From NCBI RefSeq assembly GCF_000495855.1, contig NZ_AWGF01000001.1, positions 666,165-730,164 on the forward strand: a stretch of DNA of 64,000 nt, given 5' to 3'. Both the position numbers and the translations under genes were made by a program. Below are positions 1-9,550 of this stretch, one piece after another. Each line of letters starts with the position of its first letter. Within the stretch, counting starts at the first letter, position 1. The stretch is from Asticcacaulis sp. YBE204. Its GTDB lineage: Bacteria; Pseudomonadota; Alphaproteobacteria; Caulobacterales; Caulobacteraceae. The notes beneath the pieces are model-generated. The model searched no databases. It was given only the letters and a program-made list of their open reading frames with translations, and was not told where the DNA came from.

Positions 1-216
1 TTCAGGGTTGAGGCTGATGGCCTGTTCAAGGGCGGCCTGCGCCCCGTCGAGCGCCCCGGCATCGGTCAGCAAAACCCCCAGATTGAACTGAAGCGCATAG
101 ATCAGGGGCTCGTCGGGCTGGTCGGCGATAAAGCCTTCGTACAGCGTGGCGGCGGCGGCAGGATCGCCGCGCAGACGCAAGGCTTCGGCGGCCTGAATCA
201 ATTCGATAACGGTCAT
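1..216 (-). CDS. TPR-repeat protein, N-terminal part only
   Basis: The gene runs off the left edge; only the first 72 codons are seen. The peptide begins MTVIELIQAAEALRLRGD and continues with tetratricopeptide-like helices ending near EQAISLNPE, a typical TPR pattern of paired amphipathic helices. The ATG lies 7 bases after the stop of the giant octapeptide gene, and AAGG in that gap can serve as ribosome binding site, so the two genes are almost certainly co-transcribed. N-terminal TPRs of this kind often precede SPINDLY/GT41 O-glycosyltransferase domains in alphaproteobacteria. That would suit a Ser/Thr-rich partner, but the catalytic part is outside the window and this is inference only. 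Confidence 0.75.
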   Translation of the reverse strand, partial: MTVIELIQAAEALRLRGDPAAAATLYEGFIADQPDEPLIYALQFNLGVLLTDAGALDGAQAALEQAISLNPE

Positions 217-223
217 GGGAACC

Positions 224-3200
224 TTAGCTTAGGGCGGCGCGCAGGGCGGCCAGTTGTATGGCCGACAGGCTGGCGATCTGGGTGGTGGTCAGGTAGCTGA
301 TCTGCTCTGGCGTAAAGGCCTCGATCTGGTAGGTATTGAGCGCGCTGAGGAAGGTGGTGCCGAGCAGGCCCATGCTGGTGGTGGTCAACTGGCTGAGTTG
401 CACGGCACTCAGCACCGCCATTTCACCGGCGCTGAGATTGTCGAGCTGGGTGGCGGTGAGGGCCGCGACCTGTTCGGCGGTCAGGGCGGTGAACTGCGTC
501 GTGGTAAAGGCGGCGATCTCGGTGATGGTCAGGCTGCCGATCTGGGTGTGGGTGAGCGCCGAGACCTGCGTGGTCGATAACGCGGCGATCTGCGCCGTGG
601 ACAGGGCGCGAAGCTGCATCCGGACCAGCGCCGACAACTGCGTGGTGGTCAGGGCGGCGATCGAGGTGGTCGACAGGGCTGCCACGTCCTCGGTCGCCCA
701 CGCCCCGATCTGGGTGGTGGTCAGGCCCGCGATCTGGGTCAGGGTCAGGGCGGTGATCTGGGCTTCGGTCAGGCCGGAGATCGCCTGTGTGGACAAGGCC
801 CCGATCTGGGTGGAACTGAGCGCCGACAATTGCGTGGTGGTCAGGGCGGACACTTCCGTGGCGGTCATGCCGTGGATGCCGCTGTCGGACAGGGAGGCCA
901 GTTGCGTGGTGGTGATCGAGGCGATGTGCGCCTCCAGCAGCGACGCCACACCGGTCGCCGACAGCGAGCCGAACTGCACCATGCTCAGGGCGGCGATCTG
1001 GGTGTCGGTCAAAGCGCCGATGGCCGTGGCCGAGAGTACCCCCATCTGGGTCTGGGTCAGGCCGCCGATCTGGGTGGTGCTCAGGGCCGTCGTCTGGGTG
1101 GCGCTGAGGCCGGTGACGGCGGCGGTCGATAGACCGGCGATCTGGGTGGCCGCCAGAACCGACAATTGCGACGTGGTGAGCGCGCCCATACCGGTCGCGG
1201 TGAGGCCGCTCAGTTGCGTCGCCGTCAACGCGCCGACCTGCGTGGTGGACAGGGCGGTGAGTTCGCTGGTCGTCAGGCCGCCGATCTGCGCCGAGGTCAG
1301 GCCGCGTAACTGCGTCGTCGTCAGGGCGTTGATCTGGGCGGTGGTAAAGCCCGGCAGGGCCGTGACCGCCAGACCGGACATCTGGGTCGAACTGAGGCCG
1401 CGTAGCTGCGTGGTGGTCAGGGCGGCGATCTGGGTGTCGGTCAGACCGCCCATGCCGGTGGTCGAAAGACCCGACACCTGCGTCGAGGTCAGGACCGCCA
1501 ACTGCGTCCCCGTCAGGGCGGCGGTCTCCGTGGCGACCAGCCCGGCCAGTTGCGTCGAGGTCAGGGCCGAGACCTGCGCCGTCGTCAGGGCGCGCACCTC
1601 GTCGGCGGTCAGGCCGCTCAGTTGCGTGGCCGAAAGCGCTTTTGTCTGGGTGGTGGTGAGCGCCGCGACCTGCGTCGGGGTCAGGCCGCTGAGGCCCGTG
1701 GACGACAGGGCCGCCACCTGCGTCGTGGTCAGGGTCTGGATTTGCGTCGTGGTCAGGGCCGACAGGCCGGTCGAGGTCAGGGCGGCCACCTGCGTGGTGG
1801 CCAGCGCGGCGACCTGCGTCCCCGTCAGGCCTTGCACATGCGTGGCGGTCAGGACGCCGATCTGGGTTGTGGTCAGGCCCTTCATCTGGGTGGTGGTCAG
1901 AGCGGCGATCTGACTGGCGCTGAAATCCTCGACGTCTTCGGTGCTGAGCGCGGCCATCTGCGTCGCGGTGAGGGCGGCCAGTTGCGTGGTCGCCAGAGTC
2001 TGGATCTGGCTTTCGCTGAGGCCGGAAATGGCCTGACTGTCGATGGCGGCGAATTGCGTGGTGGTCAGGGCCGACAGTTGGGTGGCGGTGAGCGATTCCA
2101 GCGCCGTATAGCTCAGGCCCTTGATCTGGGTCGTATAGAGCGCCGACAGGGCCGTGGCGCTAAGGCCGGCAATCTCGTCCGGATTGAGCGCGGCGATCTG
2201 GGTGGCGCTCAGGCCGCGCAACTGCGTCGAGGTCAGGGCCGCCAGATGGGTGGCATCGAGCGCGTTGATCTGCGTGGCGGTAAAGGCCCCCAGTTGCGTC
2301 GAGGTCAGCGCCGACAACTGCGTCAGGCTCAGGCTGCCGAGTTGATCGTCACTCAGGCCCTGAATCCCGGCGGTCGACAGGGCGGCCAGTTGCGTAGAGC
2401 TGAAGGCTGTCAGTTGCGTTGCCGACAGGGCCTCGATCTCGGTGGCGGTCAAACCCTTGAGCTGCGTCGTCGTCAGGGCCTGAAGCTGGGTCTCGGTCAG
2501 GCCGCGCACCGCGGTTTCGCCCAAAGCGCCGATCTGGGTCGAACTGAGACCCCGAAGTTGCGTCGCCGTCAGGCTGGCGGTCAGGGTCGTGGTCAGACCC
2601 GGCAGAGCCTCGGTCGTCAGGGCGCTGATCTGGGTCGAGGTCAGGGCCTGAAGCTGCGTGCCGCTGAGGGTCTCGACCTGCGTCGAGGTGAGGCCGCGTA
2701 TCTGGGTGGTGGTGAGCGCTGTGACTTCCGTGGCGGTCAGGCCGGCGATCTGGGTCGTGTTCAGAGCGGCGACCAGGGTCGCCGACAGGCCTTTCAATTG
2801 CGTGGTCGTCAATCCGGCAAGATCGCTGGCGCTCAGGCCGTGGATACCGGTGGTGGAGAGGGCCGATATCTGGGTCGAGGTCAGGGCGGCCACCTGCGCG
2901 TCGGTCAGGTCGCCGACCTGCGTGGTGGTCAGGCCCGCGATGGCGGTGGCGGTAAGGGCGGCCAGTTGCGAGGTACTGAGCGCCGCTATCTGCGTGGCAT
3001 CGAGCGCCGACACGCCGGTGGCGGTCAATCCGGCGATCTGCGTGGTGGTCAGACCGCTCAGGGCTGTGACGCCCAGCCCGGCGATCTGGGTGGTGGCCAG
3101 CGCGGCGATCTGCGTGGCGGTGAGGCTGGCCAGCGCCGTGGCGGGCAGGGCCGTCAATTGCGTGGTCGTCAGGCCGGAAAGTCCCGTGGCGGTCAGGGCC

Positions 3201-6200
3201 GAAATCTGGGTGGTGGTCAGGGTCGCGACCTGTGCCGTCGTCAGGGCGGCGACGCTGTCGGAGGTCAGGCCCTTGACCTGCGTGGTGGTCAGGGCGGCGA
3301 CCTGAGCGGTGGACAGGGCCTTGACCTGCGTGGTGGCGAGGCTGGCGACCTGCGTGGCGGTCAGGCCCTTGATCTGGGTCGTGCTGAACGCGGCCATGTC
3401 GGTCGCCGACAGACCGGACAGCGCCGTCGTGGTCAGGGCCGCCAGTTGGGTTGTCCCGAGCGCCGCCAGTTGCGTGGTGCCGAGGCTGCCCGCCTGTGCT
3501 TCGGTCAGGCCGCTCAGGGCGGTGACGGTCAGGGCCTCGATCTGGGCGGCGGAAAAGGCGGCGATCTGGGTTTCATTGAGCGCGGCGACGCCGGTTGCGG
3601 TCAGGGCCTTTACCTGCGTGGTCGATAGGCCCGACAGGGTGGTGGCGGTCAGCTCCGACACCTCGTCCTCGGTCAGGGCGGCGATCTGCACGGTGGCGAG
3701 CCCGTTCATCTGGGTGGTGGTGAGCGCCGCCATCTGCGCGGCGCTCAGGCCGCGGAACGCTGTCACACTGAGCGCCGCCAGTTGCGACGTGGACAGGCTG
3801 CCCAGTTGCGCCGTCGTCAGGGCCGAGGCCTCGGTGGCGGTGAGCGCGCCCATCTGGGTGGTGGTGAGGGCGGCTACCTCGGTGGTGCTCAGGGCGGCGA
3901 TCTGGTTTTCGCTGAAACTGGCGATCTGGGTGGCGGTCAGGGCGCGCACCTGCGTCGTGGTCAGTCCCTGAATCTGCGTTGCCGACAGGCTGGCTATGCC
4001 GCTGGTCGAAAGCGCGGCGATCTGTTTGGTGCTCATGACGCCCAGTTGATTCAGCGACAGGGCGGCAACCTGATTGTCGCTCAGACCGCTGATGCCGGTG
4101 GCCGAGAAGGCCGCGATCTGGGTGGTGGTCAGCCCCGTCACCTGCGTCGAGGACAGCGCGGTCATCTGCGTCGCGGTCAGGGCGCTGAGTTGCGTCGTCG
4201 AGAGCGCCCCCAGCGTATCGATGGCGAGGCCGGACACCTGCGTGGTGGTCAGGGCGGCGATCTGCGTCACGCTGAAGGTGGCGATCTGGCTGGCGGTCAG
4301 GCTGGAAATCTGCGTGTTGGTCAGCCCCGCCATGCCGGCGACCGACAGGGCGGCCATCTGGGTGTCGCTCAACGCGCCAATCTGGGCGGCCGAGAGCGCG
4401 GCGACGGCGGAGGCGGTCAGTCCGGCGATCTGGGTGGTGTAAAGTGCCGCGACTTGCGTGGCGCTCAGGGCGGCCATCTGGGTCTCGGTAACGGCCCCCA
4501 TTTCGGCGGCGGTCAGGCTTTTCAACTGCGTGGTCGACAGGGTCGCGAGGTCGCTGGCAGACAAGCCCGCGATCTGGCTGGTGGTCAGGGCGCGGACCTG
4601 CGTCGTGGTCAGAGCCTGCAAGCTCTCGTCGGTCAGCGTCTCCAGTTGCGCGGCGCTCAGGCCGGGGATCGCGGTGGCGGTCAGGCTTTTCAACTGCGTC
4701 GTGGTCAGCGCCGCGACCTGTTCGGTGCTGAGATTGGTGACGCCGGTGGCCGTCAGGGCGCGGATCTGTACGGTACTCAGGGCGGCCATTTGAGTGGCCG
4801 ACAGCCCGGCCAGATTGGAGGCATTGAGCGCGGCGACCGCCGTGGTCGACAGCGCCGCGATCTGCGAGGTCGACAGCGCCGTCACCTTGTCGGAACTGAG
4901 GCCGGACAGTTGCGTGGCGCTGAGCACGGCCACCTGACTGGTGCTCAGGGCCAGAAGCTGGGAGTCGTTCAGCGCCCCGGTCTGGGTCGCGTTGAGCGCC
5001 TTGATCTGGGTGGTCGAGAGGATAGCGGCCTGCGTCGTGGACAGGGCCGACACCTGATCGGTGGTCAGGGCGGCGATCTGGGTGGCGGCCAGCGCCTTGA
5101 GCAGGGGCGTCGTCAGGCTGCCCATCTGGTCGGCGCTGAGGCTCGACACCGCCGTCCCGGTCAGGCTGGCGATTTGCCGCGTACCCAGCGCGTTCAGTTG
5201 CGTGGCGGTCAGGGCCGCGACCTGCACATCGGTCAGACCGCCCAGCCCCGTCGCCGACAGGGCGGCGACCTGCGCCGTGGTCAGGGCCGAAACCTGATCG
5301 GCGGTCAGGGCCTTGATCTGGGTCGCGGTGAGCGTGTTGAACTGCGTCGTCGACAAACGCGACAGTTCGGTGGGCGAGAAGGCGGCGACCTGATCGGCGG
5401 TGAGCGCGCGGACCTGGGTCGAGGTGAAAGCGCCCAGTTGCGTGGCGGTCAGGGCCGACAATTCGCCCATCGACAGGTTGGCGATCTGCGCCGCGGTGAG
5501 GGCGGCGACCTGCCGTTCGGTCAGCGACTGGAGCTGGGTCGTGCTCAGTTCGGCGAGGTCGCTGGCGGTCAGGCCCTGAATCTGCGTCGTGCTCAGCGAT
5601 TGCAGCAGGGTGGTCGAAAGCGACTTCACCTGCCCGTCATTGAGCGCGCTGACCTGCGCCGAGGTGAGCGCGCTCCACTGGGTCGAGCCCAGTGCCGACA
5701 ACTGGCTGGCGGTCAGTTGCGACACCTCGGTCGTGGTCAGGGCCGCCATCAGGGTCTGCGGCAAACCGCGCAACTGCGTCGCGGTCAGGCCGACGATCTG
5801 GGCTTCGCTGAACCCCTTGATGGCGGTGGCGGTCAGGGCCGACAACTGCGTGGCGCTGAGGACGCCGACCTGTGTGTTGGACAGGGCGGCGATGTCCGAA
5901 GCGACCAGCCCGCGCATCTGGGTCGTCGTGAGGAGCGCCAGTTGCGACAGGTCGAGCGACGCAATCTGGTCTTCGCTGAGATAGCCGATCTGGGTCGGTG
6001 TCAGGGCGCGTAGTTGCGTCGTGTTAAGGCTGTTCAGTTGCGTCGCGGTCAGGCCCGACACCGCTCCGGCGCTCAGGGCGGTGATCTGGGTCAGGCTGAG
6101 GGTCGATAATTGCGTGCCGGTCAGGGTCGAGACGAGATCGGTGCTGATGCCGCCGACCTGCGCCAGACTGAAGACGCCCAGTTGCGTGGCCGACAGGGCG

Positions 6201-7726
6201 CTCAGCTGCGTGGCGCTGAGGCTGGCCACCGCCGAGGCAGTCAGGCCCTTGACCTGCGTGGTGCTCAGGCTGGCGATCAGGCTGGTGCCGAGCGCCGCCA
6301 CCTGCGTCGTCGCCAGCGCCGCCACCTGGGTCGAGGTCAGGCCCGACAATTGCGTTGTGGTCAGGATGTCGAGGTCTTCGGACCCGATGGCGCGGATCTG
6401 GGTGACCGTCAGGGCGCCCAGCTGATTGGCGGTCAGGGTCGAAAACTGCGTGGCGTTGAGCGCGGCGATTGCCGTGGCGCTCAACCCGCTGATCTGGTCG
6501 GTGCGCAGCCAGCCGAGTTCGGTTTCGGTCAGGCTGTAGACCTGCCGTTCGACCAGCGCGTTCAGCTGCGTCGAGGTCAGGTTGGAAAACTGCGCCGCGC
6601 TAAGGGTCGCTATGGCCGTGGCGCTCAGGGTCTTGATCTGGGTGGTGGTCAGGGCCTTGATCTGGGTGTCGTTGAGCGCCGCCATCTGCGTCGCCGACAG
6701 GGTGTTGATCTGGGTATCGGTCAGGCCCCTGATCTGGGTCGAGGTCAGGGCGGCCACCCGCGTCGCATTGAGGCTTTGCAACTGTTCGGTATTGAGGCCC
6801 GACACGGCGGTGACGGTCAGGCCCGATGACTGGGTGACGGTGAGGGCATTGACGAAGGTCGTGCTCAGGCTGCTGACCTGAGTCGAGGTCAGATAACCCA
6901 TCTGGGTCAGGCTATAGCCGCCGATCTGGGTCGTGCTGAGAGCATTGAGCATTTCGGCGCTCAGGCTGACGATCTGGGTCGAGGTCAGGCCGCCGATCTG
7001 GGTGGCGGTCAGGGCGGATAGCTGAGCCGGCGACAGGGATTGCAGTTCGGTAACGGAGAGCCCGCGCACCTGCGTCGTATTGAGTGTGGCGAGGTCTTCG
7101 CCGGACAGGGCCGCGATCCCCGCTGTGCCGAACCAGCCGATCTGGGTCGAGGTCAGGCCGGAGAGTTGCGTCACCGAAAGGGCGTCGATCAGGGTGGCGT
7201 TCAGGCCCTGAATCTGCGCCGAGGTCAGGGCGCTGACCTGCGTCGACGACAGGGCCGCCAGTTGCGTCGTCGAAAGCACGCCGATCTGATCGGTTTGAAA
7301 TCCCTTGACCTGCGTGGTGGTCAGGACGCTCAGTTGCGTCGGCGACAGGGCGGCGAATTGCGTGGCCGAAAATTCGCCGATATCGGTCTGGGTCAGGCCG
7401 GCGATCTGCTGGGTGGTCAGGGCGGCGATGTCCTCGACGCCGAAGGCTTCGACCTGAGCCTCGATCAGCACCGACAACTGCCTGGCGCTGAACACCATCT
7501 GATCGGCGGTAAAGGCCGCGATCTGTTCGGTCGTCAGGGCGCGCATCTGCGTGGTGGAAAGGGCCGTCAGCTCGGTCGTCGTCAGGGAGGCGATCTGCTC
7601 GAGCGTAAAGGCGGCGATCTGGGTCGTCGACAGGGCCGCGATGTCCGTGGTCGTCATGGACCGGACCGCCGCGGTCGACAGGGCGGCGATCTGGTTGACG
7701 GAATAGGACGAATAGATGGAGGCCAC
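224..7726 (-). CDS. Giant octapeptide-repeat protein (2,500 aa)
   Basis: After about 10 residues the whole protein is a near-perfect run of octapeptides, roughly 310 copies, with consensus [S/T]-x-T-Q-[I/L/V]-x-[A/G/S]-L (for example STTQIAAL). Register slips are rare; one unit near residue 80 is one residue short. A minority of units lack the Gln (for example TATGLSGL). There is no signal peptide, membrane segment, Cys-rich part or C-terminal domain; the chain stops right after a repeat. The start is GTG with GAAGG four bases upstream. The repeat could fold as a solenoid: Ser/Thr at position 1 and Gln at position 4 resemble a helix N-capping box, while the hydrophobic positions 5 and 8 would also fit a beta-arc. 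It is transcribed with the downstream TPR gene and divergently from a hook-protein gene. I do not recognise a named family; a surface or structural role is inference. Confidence 0.9.
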   Translation of the reverse strand: MASIYSSYSVNQIAALSTAAVRSMTTTDIAALSTTQIAAFTLEQIASLTTTELTALSTTQMRALTTEQIAAFTADQMVFSARQLSVLIEAQVEAFGVEDIAALTTQQIAGLTQTDIGEFSATQFAALSPTQLSVLTTTQVKGFQTDQIGVLSTTQLAALSSTQVSALTSAQIQGLNATLIDALSVTQLSGLTSTQIGWFGTAGIAALSGEDLATLNTTQVRGLSVTELQSLSPAQLSALTATQIGGLTSTQIVSLSAEMLNALSTTQIGGYSLTQMGYLTSTQVSSLSTTFVNALTVTQSSGLTVTAVSGLNTEQLQSLNATRVAALTSTQIRGLTDTQINTLSATQMAALNDTQIKALTTTQIKTLSATAIATLSAAQFSNLTSTQLNALVERQVYSLTETELGWLRTDQISGLSATAIAALNATQFSTLTANQLGALTVTQIRAIGSEDLDILTTTQLSGLTSTQVAALATTQVAALGTSLIASLSTTQVKGLTASAVASLSATQLSALSATQLGVFSLAQVGGISTDLVSTLTGTQLSTLSLTQITALSAGAVSGLTATQLNSLNTTQLRALTPTQIGYLSEDQIASLDLSQLALLTTTQMRGLVASDIAALSNTQVGVLSATQLSALTATAIKGFSEAQIVGLTATQLRGLPQTLMAALTTTEVSQLTASQLSALGSTQWSALTSAQVSALNDGQVKSLSTTLLQSLSTTQIQGLTASDLAELSTTQLQSLTERQVAALTAAQIANLSMGELSALTATQLGAFTSTQVRALTADQVAAFSPTELSRLSTTQFNTLTATQIKALTADQVSALTTAQVAALSATGLGGLTDVQVAALTATQLNALGTRQIASLTGTAVSSLSADQMGSLTTPLLKALAATQIAALTTDQVSALSTTQAAILSTTQIKALNATQTGALNDSQLLALSTSQVAVLSATQLSGLSSDKVTALSTSQIAALSTTAVAALNASNLAGLSATQMAALSTVQIRALTATGVTNLSTEQVAALTTTQLKSLTATAIPGLSAAQLETLTDESLQALTTTQVRALTTSQIAGLSASDLATLSTTQLKSLTAAEMGAVTETQMAALSATQVAALYTTQIAGLTASAVAALSAAQIGALSDTQMAALSVAGMAGLTNTQISSLTASQIATFSVTQIAALTTTQVSGLAIDTLGALSTTQLSALTATQMTALSSTQVTGLTTTQIAAFSATGISGLSDNQVAALSLNQLGVMSTKQIAALSTSGIASLSATQIQGLTTTQVRALTATQIASFSENQIAALSTTEVAALTTTQMGALTATEASALTTAQLGSLSTSQLAALSVTAFRGLSAAQMAALTTTQMNGLATVQIAALTEDEVSELTATTLSGLSTTQVKALTATGVAALNETQIAAFSAAQIEALTVTALSGLTEAQAGSLGTTQLAALGTTQLAALTTTALSGLSATDMAAFSTTQIKGLTATQVASLATTQVKALSTAQVAALTTTQVKGLTSDSVAALTTAQVATLTTTQISALTATGLSGLTTTQLTALPATALASLTATQIAALATTQIAGLGVTALSGLTTTQIAGLTATGVSALDATQIAALSTSQLAALTATAIAGLTTTQVGDLTDAQVAALTSTQISALSTTGIHGLSASDLAGLTTTQLKGLSATLVAALNTTQIAGLTATEVTALTTTQIRGLTSTQVETLSGTQLQALTSTQISALTTEALPGLTTTLTASLTATQLRGLSSTQIGALGETAVRGLTETQLQALTTTQLKGLTATEIEALSATQLTAFSSTQLAALSTAGIQGLSDDQLGSLSLTQLSALTSTQLGAFTATQINALDATHLAALTSTQLRGLSATQIAALNPDEIAGLSATALSALYTTQIKGLSYTALESLTATQLSALTTTQFAAIDSQAISGLSESQIQTLATTQLAALTATQMAALSTEDVEDFSASQIAALTTTQMKGLTTTQIGVLTATHVQGLTGTQVAALATTQVAALTSTGLSALTTTQIQTLTTTQVAALSSTGLSGLTPTQVAALTTTQTKALSATQLSGLTADEVRALTTAQVSALTSTQLAGLVATETAALTGTQLAVLTSTQVSGLSTTGMGGLTDTQIAALTTTQLRGLSSTQMSGLAVTALPGFTTAQINALTTTQLRGLTSAQIGGLTTSELTALSTTQVGALTATQLSGLTATGMGALTTSQLSVLAATQIAGLSTAAVTGLSATQTTALSTTQIGGLTQTQMGVLSATAIGALTDTQIAALSMVQFGSLSATGVASLLEAHIASITTTQLASLSDSGIHGMTATEVSALTTTQLSALSSTQIGALSTQAISGLTEAQITALTLTQIAGLTTTQIGAWATEDVAALSTTSIAALTTTQLSALVRMQLRALSTAQIAALSTTQVSALTHTQIGSLTITEIAAFTTTQFTALTAEQVAALTATQLDNLSAGEMAVLSAVQLSQLTTTSMGLLGTTFLSALNTYQIEAFTPEQISYLTTTQIASLSAIQLAALRAALS

Positions 7727-8056
7727 GCGCCTTCATTTCCCCGGGAGTTTGATGCGGAACAGGGCGCGGGCCGGTCGCAAACCTTGAACAGGTCGCGGTG
7801 CGTTTTGCATCACCGTTGAATAAAGCGCTATGAGCGGCTTTGCCGGATAAAAACGGTCAAATGGAGGTTTGAATGTATAAATTTTGAAATTTAAATACTG
7901 TTTTCAAAGCATGTGAAAATATTTCAACATTGAAATATAGTGTTGTTATGATTTCGATTTTGAATTTCTATTTATATTATGAAATTTACATTAGATTAAC
8001 CGCATTTACTGTCATTTTATACGCTGAATTTTCTAATCGATGCATTGAGAGGTGTT
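7727..8056. promoter_or_regulatory. AT-rich divergent intergenic region
   Basis: This 330-bp gap separates the giant repeat gene (minus) from the orphan hook gene (plus). From about 7850 to 8046 it is strikingly AT-rich compared with the surrounding GC-rich DNA, with runs such as ATTTTGAAATTTAAATA. Both genes must have promoters here, but I found no sigma-54 match (GG-N10-GC) on the plus strand and no TTAA-N6/7-TTAA pair. The only clear signal is the ribosome binding site GAGAGG at 8047-8052 before the hook gene. Confidence 0.5.
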
Positions 8057-9427
8057 ATGTCCCTGAGCAGTGTTATGCTGACCGGCGTGTCCGGTCTGAC
8101 CGCCACCTCGACGGCGCTGTCGGGGATTTCCAACAATATCGCCAACGTCAATACGACGGCCTATAAACGCATCGAGACCAACCTGTCGGCCACGGTCACG
8201 TCAAGCGCGGGCACGACCTATACCGGCAGCGGCGTGTCGGCCAGCACCTCGATGTCGGTGTCGCAGGCAGGAACGCTGCAAACCACGACTTCGGCGCTCG
8301 ACATGGCCATCGACGGCAACGGGTTCTTCGTGGTGTCCGATACCTCGGCGGCGGGCAGCGCCAGCCTCTACACCCGCGACGGCTCGTTTTCGGTCGATGC
8401 CGACGGCTATCTGGTCAATGCGTCGGGCTATTATCTTCAGGGCTGGACGGCGGACAGTTCGGGGAATCTGACGACCGGCGGCCTGACCTCGCAGCTTTCG
8501 GCGATCCGCATCCCGACGGCGGCCGACGATCCGGAAGCCACCACCGAGGTCAGTTTGTCGGCCAATCTCAATTCGACCACCGAGGCCTATACGGGCGAAT
8601 ACGATATCTCCAGCGGCCTTTCGATGGCCAGTTACGACGCCGAGGCGGGGACCGGCGTCGAACCGGATTTCGAGATCACGATCCCGGTGTCGGACTCCCA
8701 GGGCGGCGAGCACAGCCTGACCCTGTCGTTTCTCAAGAGCGAGACGGCGAACGAATGGACGGTCGAACTGTGGTCCGACGACGTCAGTGGCGGTTACGGC
8801 GCCGACGGTACTATCATCAAGACCGGGACCATCAGCTTCAACGAGGACGGCTCGATAAACACCGACAGCCTGAACGCCTTTCTGGGGACGGACGGTGCAG
8901 CGGGCACGACGATTAGCATCGGTGCCTCCAGCGACGACTCCGGCGGGCTGCACTGGAACAGCGATCTGGGTATCGAGGGGCAGTCGATCACGCTCGATAT
9001 CGGCGACGGCCTGACCCAGATGGCCTCCAGTTCGACGGTCAACAGCATCGAGGCCAACGGCACGGTATTCAGCGACGTGACGGACATCGAGATCGGCGAG
9101 GACGGCAAGGTGACGGCCGTCTATGAGGATGGCTCGACGCGCACCATAGCGCAGGTGGCGCTGGCCACCTTCGTCAATGCCGACGGCCTGAAAGCGGTGT
9201 CGGGCAATACCTACAAGGCGACCTCGGCTTCGGGCAGCTATACGCTGAAAGCCCCCGGCAGCGAGGGCGCGGGCAGCCTGACCGCCTCGGCCCTCGAAGC
9301 CTCGACCGTCGATCTGGCGACCGAATTTACAAATCTGATCACTGTGCAACGCGCTTATTCGGCATCGTCAAAAATAATAACGACCGCAGATGAAATGATG
9401 CAGGAATTAATAAGTCTTAAGAGATAA
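8057..9427 (+). CDS. Flagellar hook protein FlgE paralogue (orphan copy)
   Basis: 456 residues. The N-terminus (SGLTATSTALSGISNNIANV, then NTTAYKR) is the flagellar rod/hook signature, and the C-terminus (EFTNLITVQRAYSASSKIIT) is the matching C-terminal helix; D0/D1 hook domains enclose a variable centre. It is clearly related to the second FlgE at 37293-38708, especially at both ends (ALATFVNADGL is shared). The ATG at 8057 has GAGAGG upstream; an in-frame TTG at 8045 is less likely. It stands alone, far from the main flagellar block, between two AT-rich gaps and next to the giant repeat gene and a sulfotransferase-like gene. It could be an alternative hook subunit or a hook-like extracellular filament protein. 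Confidence 0.88.
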   Translation: MSLSSVMLTGVSGLTATSTALSGISNNIANVNTTAYKRIETNLSATVTSSAGTTYTGSGVSASTSMSVSQAGTLQTTTSALDMAIDGNGFFVVSDTSAAGSASLYTRDGSFSVDADGYLVNASGYYLQGWTADSSGNLTTGGLTSQLSAIRIPTAADDPEATTEVSLSANLNSTTEAYTGEYDISSGLSMASYDAEAGTGVEPDFEITIPVSDSQGGEHSLTLSFLKSETANEWTVELWSDDVSGGYGADGTIIKTGTISFNEDGSINTDSLNAFLGTDGAAGTTISIGASSDDSGGLHWNSDLGIEGQSITLDIGDGLTQMASSSTVNSIEANGTVFSDVTDIEIGEDGKVTAVYEDGSTRTIAQVALATFVNADGLKAVSGNTYKATSASGSYTLKAPGSEGAGSLTASALEASTVDLATEFTNLITVQRAYSASSKIITTADEMMQELISLKR

Positions 9428-9550
9428 GTGAAATTAATATTATTTCTTTTCTGAATTATATTGTAAATATAATTTCATATATGAATTGAAACCATCAAAG
9501 TCGCGACCTTTTCTTATTTTATATTGCCGAAGGCAATAACGGGAAAAGAC

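Noticed and set aside
1550..6013. Very long plus-strand open frames opposite the giant repeat gene, rich in Gly, Gln and Arg
   Set aside because: They arise because a 24-base coding repeat lacks stops in several frames. The minus-strand frame is the longest (2,500 codons), has a start signal, and shows the hydrophobic pattern of a protein; the opposite frames do not.
224..7726. CRISPR-like or satellite repeat array
   Set aside because: The 24-base periodicity is imperfect at the third codon position and preserved at protein level, with no spacers; it is a coding repeat.
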